From: Actinacidiphila acidipaludis
Lineage (GTDB): Bacteria > Actinomycetota > Actinomycetes > Streptomycetales > Streptomycetaceae
Direction of reading: 5' to 3'
NCBI RefSeq assembly: GCF_019890725.1
Contig: NZ_JAINZZ010000012.1
Coordinates: 80,779-144,778, forward strand
DNA: 64,000 bases
In this document: positions 41,043 to 48,242 of the stretch, piece after piece
How the letters are laid out: every line of letters begins with the position of its first letter
How positions within the stretch are numbered: position 1 is the stretch's first letter
The notes under the pieces: generated by a model
Databases searched by the model: none
What the model was told of the DNA's origin: nothing
The model's input: only the letters and a program-made list of their open reading frames with translations
Made by a program: the position numbers and the translations under genes

Positions 41043-42638
41043 GTGAGGGTGCACCGGAGGCCGGCGGGCGACGGGCCGGAGCGGCACCGCCGGCGCCGGC
41101 TGAGGCGCGACCGTCCGCAGGAGAAGCGGTCGGGGGAGCGGGTCGACCAGCTCTACCGCACCCTGCTGCGGCGTCGCAAGAATCCCCTCGGCCCGGAGGA
41201 CGTGGCGGTCGCGGACCTCCCGAAGGTCCGGCTCGCGGTGGGCGCGGCGGCGCTCGGCAACACCATGGAGTGGTTCGACTTCGGCGTCTACGCCTACCTG
41301 GCCGGGACCCTCGGCAAGGTGTTCTTCCCGTCCGGCTCGTCCGGGACCCAGGTGGTGTCGACGTTCGCCACCTTCGCCGCCGCGTTCCTGGTCCGCCCGC
41401 TGGGCGGCCTGGTGTTCGGGCCGCTGGGCGACCGCATCGGGCGGCAGAAGGTGCTCGCGGTCACCATGATCATGATGGCGGCGAGCACCTTCGCGGTGGG
41501 CGTGCTCCCCTCGTACGCCGCGGTGGGGCTGCTCGCGCCGCTCCTGCTGCTGCTCTGCCGGCTGGTGCAGGGCTTCTCCACCGGTGGCGAGTACGCCGGC
41601 GCCACCACGTACATCGCCGAGTACGCGCCCGACCGGCGGCGCGGTTTCCTCGGGAGCTGGCTCGACTTCGGGACGTTCGTGGGCTATTCGCTCGGCTCCG
41701 GCCTGGTCACGGTGCTGACCGCGCTGGTGGGCGCCGACGGCCTGGAGCACTGGGCGTGGCGGATCCCGTTCCTCGTCGCCGGGCCGCTGGGCGTGGTCGG
41801 CCTCTACATGCGGCTGAAGCTGGAGGACACCCCCGCCTTCAAGGACGAGGTGGAGCAGGCCGCCCGCTCGTCGCCGGACGGCACCGCGGTGGAGGAGGCA
41901 CGGCAGTCCGGTCGCGGCCGGCTGCGGGAGATCTTCACCGGCCACTGGGAGGCCATCCTCATCTGCATGGGCCTGGTGCTGCTCTACAACGTCACCAACT
42001 ACATGGTGACCTCGTACCTCCCCACGTACATGACCTCGACCATCGGCATGGGGGACACCACGGCGCAGCTCCTGGTGCTGGCCACGATGCTGCTGGTGGT
42101 GCTGACCATCACGCTCGTCGGCCGCACCTCCGACCGCTGGGGGCGGCGCCCGGTCTTCATGACCGGCAGCATCGCCCTGATCGTGCTGGCGCTGCCGGCG
42201 TTCCTGCTGATCCGGCAGGGCGGGATCGCGCTGCCCGCGGCCGGCTGCGCCATCCTCGGACTGCTGCTGGTCACCTACGCGGGGACCTCCGCGGCGACGC
42301 TGCCGGCGCTCTTCCCGACGCCGATCCGCTACGGCGCGCTCTCCATCGCCTTCAACATCTCCGTCTCGCTCTTCGGCGGCACCACCCCGCTGGTCGCCTC
42401 CGCGCTGGTGGCGTCGACCGGCGACGACCTGGTCCCGGCGTACTACCTGATGGTGGCGGGTGTGGTCGGGTTCGTCTCGACGGTCTTCCTCTACGAGACG
42501 GCGGGGAAGCCGCTGGCCGGCTCGCGGGCGATGGTGGAGACGCCGGGACAGGCCCGGCGGCTGGTCGCCCGCAGCCGCACCGCGGCCGGGCGCCAGGCCC
42601 GCGACCTGTGGATCAAACTGCGTCACCGTCAGCAGTGA
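41043..42638 (+). CDS. MFS metabolite:H+ symporter (ProP/MHS family)
   Basis: The 531-residue protein matches the MHS family (ShiA, KgtP, ProP) with GNTMEWFDFGVYAYLAGTLG, RPLGGLVFGPLGDRIGRQKVL and GFSTGGEYAGATTYIAEYAP. It imports an organic acid or osmolyte with protons. It has about 12 helices, a basic N-terminal extension of about 60 residues and a basic C-terminal tail. GTG 41043 is 16 bp after the phosphatase stop, with AGGAGG somewhat far upstream; the basic extension makes a later start possible. The pairing with the PAS-phosphatase is notable. Confidence 0.88.
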   Translation: MRVHRRPAGDGPERHRRRRLRRDRPQEKRSGERVDQLYRTLLRRRKNPLGPEDVAVADLPKVRLAVGAAALGNTMEWFDFGVYAYLAGTLGKVFFPSGSSGTQVVSTFATFAAAFLVRPLGGLVFGPLGDRIGRQKVLAVTMIMMAASTFAVGVLPSYAAVGLLAPLLLLLCRLVQGFSTGGEYAGATTYIAEYAPDRRRGFLGSWLDFGTFVGYSLGSGLVTVLTALVGADGLEHWAWRIPFLVAGPLGVVGLYMRLKLEDTPAFKDEVEQAARSSPDGTAVEEARQSGRGRLREIFTGHWEAILICMGLVLLYNVTNYMVTSYLPTYMTSTIGMGDTTAQLLVLATMLLVVLTITLVGRTSDRWGRRPVFMTGSIALIVLALPAFLLIRQGGIALPAAGCAILGLLLVTYAGTSAATLPALFPTPIRYGALSIAFNISVSLFGGTTPLVASALVASTGDDLVPAYYLMVAGVVGFVSTVFLYETAGKPLAGSRAMVETPGQARRLVARSRTAAGRQARDLWIKLRHRQQ

Positions 42639-42699
42639 GCGGCCCGCCGCCGGGGCCGCCCGGACCGCCCGTGCGGCCGCGCGGCTCAGGCCGGCTCAC
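42635..42699. terminator. Hairpin across the convergent symporter/MDR stops
   Basis: GTGAGCGGCC (42635-42644) pairs with GGCCGGCTCAC (42689-42699) with one bulged base. The arms contain the stop codons of both convergent genes. The loop is long and GC-rich. Confidence 0.45.
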
Positions 42700-43727
42700 G
42701 GGGTGAGGACGACCTTGCCGGCGACGGTGCCGGACTCGGCCAGGCGCAGGGCCTCGGCGGCCCGGGCGAGCGGAAGACGGGCGGCGATCTGCGCGGTCAC
42801 GTCACCGCGCGACAGGGCCGCGAAGACCTGCGTCAGGTCGGCGCGCAGCCGCGCCCGGAAGCGGTCCCTGGCCAGCGCGCGCCCGGCCCACACGTTGAAG
42901 AAGTACGCGTGGCGGCCGTTGGGCAGCGCGTTCCACAGCCACACCCGGCCGAGCAGCTTGAGCACCGGCCACTGCTTCGAGCCCTGGTCGTCCCGGGTGG
43001 AGGCGGTGCCGTAGGACACGAGCGTCCCGCCCGGTGCCAGCAGGCGCCAGGAGTCGGCGATGCCGCGGCCGCCGATGTGGTCGAAGACGGCGTCCACGCC
43101 GCCGGGTGCGAGCGCGCGGACCCGGGCCGGGACGTCCTCGGTGCGGTAGTCGACGGGCACGGCCCCCTGGGCGCGCAGGGCGTCGTGGTGCCGGGCCGAG
43201 GCGGTGCCGATCACCTGCACGCCCGCGGAGCGGGCGAGCTGGACCAGGACCGAGCCGACGCCGCCGTTGGCGCCGTGCACCAGGACGGTCTGCCCGGCGC
43301 GGACACGGGCCTTGCGGTGCAGCATCTGCCAGGCGGTGACGCCGTTGAGGACCAGCGTCTCCGCCTCGGCCGCCGAGACCCCGTCGGGGACCTCGACGAC
43401 GTCCGCCGCGTCCACCACCACATGCGTCGCCCAGCCGCCGACCTTGACCAGCGCGGCCACGCGGGTGCCGGCCAGACCCGGATCGGCGCCCGCACCCGTC
43501 GCCGCCACCGTGCCGACCAGGTCGTAGCCGGGCACGAACGGGAACGGCGGCTGGTCGTAGTAGCGGCCGCGGCGCATCTGCTGCTCGGCGAAGGAGACGC
43601 CGGTCGCCTCCATCCGGAGCAGGACCTGGCCGGATCCCGGCGCGGGGACGGATCCGTGCCGGATCCGCAGACCCTCCGGCTCCACCGTGCCCGGCAGGAC
43701 GACCTCGACAAGTGCCTCGGTGCTCAT
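42696..43727 (-). CDS. Zinc-free MDR oxidoreductase
   Basis: The 343-residue NADPH-dependent quinone reductase or enoyl-reductase-like MDR enzyme has the cofactor motif VHGANGGVGSVLVQLA (about residues 148-163) and no zinc ligands. It retains the N-terminal VSFAEQQMRRGRYYDQPPFP seen in quinone oxidoreductases. It is divergent from a TetR gene 159 bp away, which probably regulates it. On its strand TTGACT (43812-43807) may be the -35. ATG 43727 is preceded by a weak GGAGG about 8 bp upstream. The substrate is likely a quinone or an electrophilic enone. Confidence 0.9.
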   Translation of the reverse strand: MSTEALVEVVLPGTVEPEGLRIRHGSVPAPGSGQVLLRMEATGVSFAEQQMRRGRYYDQPPFPFVPGYDLVGTVAATGAGADPGLAGTRVAALVKVGGWATHVVVDAADVVEVPDGVSAAEAETLVLNGVTAWQMLHRKARVRAGQTVLVHGANGGVGSVLVQLARSAGVQVIGTASARHHDALRAQGAVPVDYRTEDVPARVRALAPGGVDAVFDHIGGRGIADSWRLLAPGGTLVSYGTASTRDDQGSKQWPVLKLLGRVWLWNALPNGRHAYFFNVWAGRALARDRFRARLRADLTQVFAALSRGDVTAQIAARLPLARAAEALRLAESGTVAGKVVLTP

Positions 43728-43886
43728 GACGACCTCCGCTGTTCCGCGACCCGTTGGTTACTGACTATCGCCTTCGTTATGAGGTGTAACTCACATGGCG
43801 ACGGGGAGTCAAGGCATTCAGTGATAGCCTCTCACTCACGCTTGATGCTGTAGCCGACGAGGTTCCGGGAAGGCGGTGACGGGCCC

Positions 43887-44534
43887 ATGGCGGACAGCCC
43901 GCGCGAGCGGTACCGCACACAGGTGCGGGCCGAGATCAAGGAGCGCGCGTGGGAGCAGATCGCCACGGCGGGGGCGTCCGCGCTCTCCCTGAACGCGATC
44001 GCCAAGGCGATGGGCATGAGTGGGCCGGCGCTCTACCGGTACTTCGCCGGCCGCGACGAGCTCATCACCGAACTGATCGGTGACGCCTATCGCAGCCTGG
44101 CGGACGCCTTCCGCGCGACGGCCGACGAGTCAGGCGGTGCCGAGGAACGCGCGGCGGCACTGGCGCACACCCTGCGGCGCTGGTCCCTGAAGGACCCCCA
44201 GCGCTACCTGCTGATCTACGGCACGCCGGTCCCCGGCTACCACGCGCCGGACGACATCACCGCGATCGCCGCCGAGATCATGGCCGTGCTCCTGGAGGTC
44301 TGCGCCGGACTGCCCTACCCCGCACCGGCGGGACCGTTCGACGAGCACCTGGAGACCCACCGGCCCTGGGCGGAGGACCACCCGGCGCCCGCACCGGTCC
44401 TGCACCGGGCCCTGACCTTCTGGACCCGCCTGCACGGCCTGCTCTCCCTGGAGGTGGCCGGACACTTCACCGGCATGGGCTTCGACCCCGGCCTGCTGTT
44501 CGCCGCCGAGGTCGACGCCCTGCTGGCCGGCTGA
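43887..44534 (+). CDS. TetR-family regulator with WHG domain
   Basis: The 215-residue TetR protein has its helix-turn-helix at about residues 18-62 (LNAIAKAMGMSGPALYRYFAGRDELI) and a C-terminal WHG domain (LRRWSLKDPQRYLLIYGTPVPGY, about residues 92-114). It is divergent from the MDR reductase and probably represses it in response to a xenobiotic or quinone. ATG 43887 follows AAGGCGG. It ends 15 bp from the convergent ECF sigma gene. Confidence 0.88.
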   Translation: MADSPRERYRTQVRAEIKERAWEQIATAGASALSLNAIAKAMGMSGPALYRYFAGRDELITELIGDAYRSLADAFRATADESGGAEERAAALAHTLRRWSLKDPQRYLLIYGTPVPGYHAPDDITAIAAEIMAVLLEVCAGLPYPAPAGPFDEHLETHRPWAEDHPAPAPVLHRALTFWTRLHGLLSLEVAGHFTGMGFDPGLLFAAEVDALLAG

Positions 44535-44549
44535 CGCGCGGCGCCGGCG

Positions 44550-45437
44550 TCACGCCCCGAGCAGGGCCAGGTCGAGACGGCGCAGGCGCTCCCGGTCGGC
44601 GATCACGTCGACGGCGCTGATCAGGCCGTCATTACCGAAGGTGAACGTCAGCACGACCGCCGCCCGGCCGTCGCGTGCCATGACCAGCCCGGCCCTGCCG
44701 TCGACCAGCGCGGCCTCGGTGGCGTGGGCGCGGACCGCCGAGGCGAACGCGCCCCGGGCCACGGTCGCGGCGCCGCGCAGGAACACCGGCGCCGGGGTGG
44801 GGCCGACGGCCGCGTCGGCGCGGAGCACCACCTCCGGATCGAGCAGGGTGAGCAGCGCGTCGAAGTCCCCGCGGCGGGCCGCCGCCAGATACGCCTCGAC
44901 GGCCCGCCGCTGCCGGGCCAGGTCCTCGCCCGGAACCGCCGGCACGCCCCGCACCCGGCGCCGTGCCCGGCTGGCCAGCTGGCGGGCCGCGGCGGGCGAG
45001 CGGTCCAGCAGCGGGCCGATCTCGTCGAACGGCACGGCGAACATGTCGTGCAGGACGAACGCGACGCGCTCGGCCGGCGGGAGGGTGTCCAGCACCACCA
45101 ACATCGCCAGGCCGACCGAGTCGGCGAGTTCGGCCTCGCGCTCCGGGTCGCCGCCGTCCTCCGCGGCGGCGACCGGATCGGCCGGACCGGCGTCCAGCGG
45201 GTCCTCGCGGCGCCGTTCGCGGGTGCGCAGCAGGTTCAGGCAGACCCGGGACACCACCGTCGTCAGCCACGCCGCGGGGTTCTCGACCCCCTCCGTCCCG
45301 GAGCGGTCGACCCGCAGCCACGCCTCCTGCAGGGCGTCGTCGGCCTCGCTCACCGAGCCGAGCATCCGGTGGGCCACGGCGGCGAGATGCGCCCGGTGCT
45401 GCTCGAACAGCCCGGCCGGCGACAGGAGATCGTCCAC
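44550..45437 (-). CDS. ECF sigma factor with SnoaL-like C-terminal domain (ECF41/56-like)
   Basis: The 295-residue sigma factor has region 2 (about residues 8-78; HRMLGSVSEADDALQEAWLRV), region 4 (about 110-165; FDEIGPLLDRSPAAARQLASRARRRV) and a fused SnoaL-like domain (about 175-290). In ECF41 and ECF56 groups this extension regulates the sigma factor in place of an anti-sigma protein. The ECF41 DGGGK and NPDKL motifs are not intact here (DAAVG and ADRERL). The divergent gene encodes an NAD(P)-binding epimerase-like protein, matching the oxidoreductase/epimerase partners known for ECF41. GTG/ATG choice follows the MDDLLSPAGLFEQHR start at 45437. Confidence 0.87.
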   Translation of the reverse strand: MDDLLSPAGLFEQHRAHLAAVAHRMLGSVSEADDALQEAWLRVDRSGTEGVENPAAWLTTVVSRVCLNLLRTRERRREDPLDAGPADPVAAAEDGGDPEREAELADSVGLAMLVVLDTLPPAERVAFVLHDMFAVPFDEIGPLLDRSPAAARQLASRARRRVRGVPAVPGEDLARQRRAVEAYLAAARRGDFDALLTLLDPEVVLRADAAVGPTPAPVFLRGAATVARGAFASAVRAHATEAALVDGRAGLVMARDGRAAVVLTFTFGNDGLISAVDVIADRERLRRLDLALLGA

Positions 45438-45439
45438 GC

Positions 45440-45466
45440 CGTCACATTCCCCTCCCGCGCGGTGTC
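45440..45466 (+). promoter_or_regulatory. Candidate ECF-dependent promoter of the epimerase-like gene
   Basis: CGTCACA (45440-45446), a 16-bp spacer and TGTC (45463-45466) resemble the ECF41 consensus TGTCACA-N16-CGTC at nine of eleven positions. It points at the gene starting at 45529, giving a leader of about 55 nt. Confidence 0.45.
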
Positions 45467-45528
45467 AGGCAAGTGGCGGCGGATTTCCGCCGGTCAGCGA
45501 GACAGCGGAACGAACTGGGAGAGGCACC

Positions 45529-46299
45529 ATGACGTCGACCATCCTGATCACCGGCGGTACCGGCACCCTCGGGCGGCAGGTCGTCCCGCTGCTGCGCGGC
45601 GCCGGCCGCGACCTGCGGGTGCTCAGCCGGGGCAGCCGCGAGCCCGGCGACGGCGTCGCCCACGTCACCGGTGACCTGCTCACGGGCGAGGGGGTCGAGG
45701 CGGCGGTGGCGGGCGCCGAGGTCGTCCTGCACCTGGCGGGCGGCGCCAAGGGCGACGACGTGGCCACGCGCACCCTGGCCGAGGCCGCGGCCCGGGCCGG
45801 TGTGCGGCACCTGGTGTACATCTCGGTGATCGGCGCCGACCGGGTCCCGCTCGCCTGGTTCCGCGCCAAGCTGGCCGCCGAGCAGGCGGTCGAAGGCTCC
45901 GGGGTGCCGTGGACGACACTGCGCGCCGCGCAGTTCCACGACCTCGTGCTGATGACGGTGGAGAAGATGGCCAAGCTCCCGGTGCTGCCCGTCCCCGGCG
46001 GCCTGCGCTTCGAGCCCGTCGACGCGGCGGACGTGGCCGGGCGGCTCGCCGGCCTGACGCTGGGGGACCCCGCCGGGCTGGTGCCGGACCTGGCCGGGCC
46101 GCGGGTGTACACGCTCGGTGAGCTGGCCGGCAGCTACCTCCGGGCCCGCGGCAGGCGCCGGTTGCGGGTTCCGGTGCGGATCCCGGGGAAGCCGGGGCGC
46201 GCCTACCGGGCGGGCGACAACCTGGCCGCCCAGGGCGCCGACACCGGCAGCCGCACCTGGGAGGAGTTCCTGGTCGAGCGCACCGCCGGCGGCAGGTGA
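45529..46299 (+). CDS. NAD(P)-binding atypical SDR (epimerase/NmrA-like)
   Basis: The 256-residue Rossmann protein has the extended/atypical SDR motif ILITGGTGTLGRQVVPLL (residues 5-22), no classical Tyr-x3-Lys site, and RHLVYISVIGADRVPLAWFRAKLAAEQ, typical of NmrA-like proteins. Such proteins bind NAD(P)H as redox sensors or act as reductases. GGGAGAGG precedes ATG 45529. It is divergent from the SnoaL-type ECF sigma factor and is the expected target of that factor. It ends 13 bp from the convergent stress-protein gene. Confidence 0.85.
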   Translation: MTSTILITGGTGTLGRQVVPLLRGAGRDLRVLSRGSREPGDGVAHVTGDLLTGEGVEAAVAGAEVVLHLAGGAKGDDVATRTLAEAAARAGVRHLVYISVIGADRVPLAWFRAKLAAEQAVEGSGVPWTTLRAAQFHDLVLMTVEKMAKLPVLPVPGGLRFEPVDAADVAGRLAGLTLGDPAGLVPDLAGPRVYTLGELAGSYLRARGRRRLRVPVRIPGKPGRAYRAGDNLAAQGADTGSRTWEEFLVERTAGGR

Positions 46300-46312
46300 C
46301 GGCGGCCGGCCG

Positions 46313-46819
46313 TCAGGGCCGCGGGTGGTGGTGCGGCGGGGGAGGCGGCATCGTGTCGGTGCCCGGCGGGGTGTCGGGCCACACCAGCAGGACCGGACAG
46401 GGTGCGTGGTCCACGACGAAGCGGCTGTGCGGGCCCAGGCTGTGCGGGCCGAGCCTGCTGCGGTCGCCGTCGCGGGCCAGCACCAGCAGGTCGGCGCCCT
46501 CCGCCTCGGCGACCACCTCCCGCTCGATGCGGCCGGTGCGCTGCCGCCGGGTACAGGGCCGGCCCAGGCGCCCGGCGGCGTCCTGCAGCAGCCGCTCACC
46601 GAAGCCGACGGCCTCCTGCTCCAGCGAGGTGCCCGGGTCGCGGGCCGGGCGCCCGCCGCGGCCGAGCAGGCCGGCGAAGGCCGCGTGGGCGGCCGCGGGC
46701 ACCTCCGGATCGGGCACGTGCAGCAGCACGATCTCGGCATCGTCCGGCGCGTGCGCCCGGGCGGTGTCGACACACGAGGGCCAGGTGCCCTCGACGATCC
46801 AGGCGACGACGCGCGTCAT
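46313..46819 (-). CDS. Universal stress protein domain protein
   Basis: The 168-residue protein resembles single-domain UspA proteins (TRVVAWIVEGTWPSCVDTARAHA at the N-terminus and ADLLVLARDGDRSRLGPHSLGP, HAPCPVLLVW at the end). The ATP-binding G-x2-G-x9-G-S motif is poor, so nucleotide binding is doubtful. A Pro/His-rich tail (PPPPPHHHPRP) follows the domain. The ATG at 46819 has GGAGG upstream and lies 16 bp after the ion transporter gene, so they form an operon. Confidence 0.7.
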   Translation of the reverse strand: MTRVVAWIVEGTWPSCVDTARAHAPDDAEIVLLHVPDPEVPAAAHAAFAGLLGRGGRPARDPGTSLEQEAVGFGERLLQDAAGRLGRPCTRRQRTGRIEREVVAEAEGADLLVLARDGDRSRLGPHSLGPHSRFVVDHAPCPVLLVWPDTPPGTDTMPPPPPHHHPRP

Positions 46820-46835
46820 TCCGGTCTGCCTCCGA

Positions 46836-48095
46836 TCAGCCGCCGATCACGGTGGACGACACCCACAGTGCCAGGACCGCCACGAGCAGGGTGGCAGGCA
46901 CGGCGAGCAGGCCCAGCCGGGTGAACTCCCCGAGGTCCACGTCGGTTTCGTGCTCGCGGACGATACGCCGCCACAGCAGTGTCGCCAACGACCCGGCGTA
47001 GGTGAGATTCGGCCCGATGTTGACGCCGAGCAGCACGGCCAGCACCGCGGCCGAGCCGTTCGGCGCGGTCAGCGGCAGCAGGACCAGCACCGCCGGGAGG
47101 TTGTTGATCAGGTTGGCCAGCACGGCGGCCAGGCCCGCGATCGCCAGCAGGTCCGTCAACCCGGTGCCGCCCGGCACCAGATGGCCGAGTCCGGACCCCA
47201 GGCCGTTGTCCACCAGGGCCCGCACCACGATGCCCAGCGCCAGCACGAACGCCAGGAACGGGACGGACGCGGCGCGGACCAGCGCGACCGGCGTGGTCCT
47301 GCGCCGGATCAGCGCCCGCACGGCCAGCACCGCGGCCCCCGCGAACGCCGCCCAGGCGGGATTGACCCCCATGGTCGAGGCGACGGCGAACCCGGCGAGG
47401 GTGCAGCAGACCGTCACCAGGGCGAAGACCGGCGGCCGCGGCGCCGGTCCGGTGTGCTGCTGACGCGCCCCGACGCCCAGATCGGTGGCGAAGAACCGCC
47501 GCAGCACCACGTACTCGGTGCCGATCGCCAGCAGCCAGGGCAGCGCCATCAGGCCCGCGAACCGGGTGAACGTCAGCCCCGTGGCGTCCAGCGCCAGCAG
47601 GTTCGTCAGATTGGAGACGGGCAGCAGCAGGGACGCGGTGTTCGACAGGTGGGTGCAGGCGTAGACGTGCGGGCGGGGCCGGGCGCCGAGCCGGGCGGCC
47701 GTCGCGAACACCACCGGGGTCAGCAGCACGATCGTGGCGTCCAGGCTGAGGACCGCGGTGATCACCGAGGCGACCGCGAACACCTGCACCAGCAGGCGCC
47801 GCGGGCTGCCCGCGGCGCCACGCGCCATCCAGGCCCCGCAGGTGCTGAACAGGCCCTCCTCGTCGCACAGTTGGGCCAGCACCAGAACGGCCGCGAGAAA
47901 GCCGATGACCGGCCCGAGCTGCTCCGCCTCGGCGCGCGCGTGGGCGGGCGAGATCGCCCCGGTGGCCAGCACCACCACCGCCGCGGGCACCGCCACGACC
48001 GCCTCCGGCCAGCCGAACGGCCGCACCACGGCGAAAGCCAGCACCAGGAGCAGCAGGACGGCGGACAGGGCCTCTGCGGCTGTCGCGTTGAGCAC
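46836..48095 (-). CDS. SLC13/ArsB-type ion transporter
   Basis: The 419-residue membrane protein has about 10-12 helices and the ArsB/NhaD/CitM (ion-transporter superfamily) pattern. LSLDATIVLLTPVVFATA and LANLINNLPAVLVLLPL are the paired re-entrant loop motifs, with HLSNTASLLLPVSNLTNLLAL between them. It may export arsenite or transport a carboxylate or sodium; no ars genes are nearby. GTG 48095 follows GAAGGGG. A stress-protein gene follows 16 bp downstream. Confidence 0.82.
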   Translation of the reverse strand: MLNATAAEALSAVLLLLVLAFAVVRPFGWPEAVVAVPAAVVVLATGAISPAHARAEAEQLGPVIGFLAAVLVLAQLCDEEGLFSTCGAWMARGAAGSPRRLLVQVFAVASVITAVLSLDATIVLLTPVVFATAARLGARPRPHVYACTHLSNTASLLLPVSNLTNLLALDATGLTFTRFAGLMALPWLLAIGTEYVVLRRFFATDLGVGARQQHTGPAPRPPVFALVTVCCTLAGFAVASTMGVNPAWAAFAGAAVLAVRALIRRRTTPVALVRAASVPFLAFVLALGIVVRALVDNGLGSGLGHLVPGGTGLTDLLAIAGLAAVLANLINNLPAVLVLLPLTAPNGSAAVLAVLLGVNIGPNLTYAGSLATLLWRRIVREHETDVDLGEFTRLGLLAVPATLLVAVLALWVSSTVIGG

Positions 48096-48242
48096 GGATC
48101 CCCTTCGTCAGCACACGGTCGTCACTTGCCAGTTCCCTGCCCGCTCATGCAACCACCCGCACCGCGCGGCACCGGTACCGGACCTGCCCGCACGCGCCGC
48201 GCGGGACCCGGACGGCTGCGCGGCGCCCGTCCCCGCCGTCCC

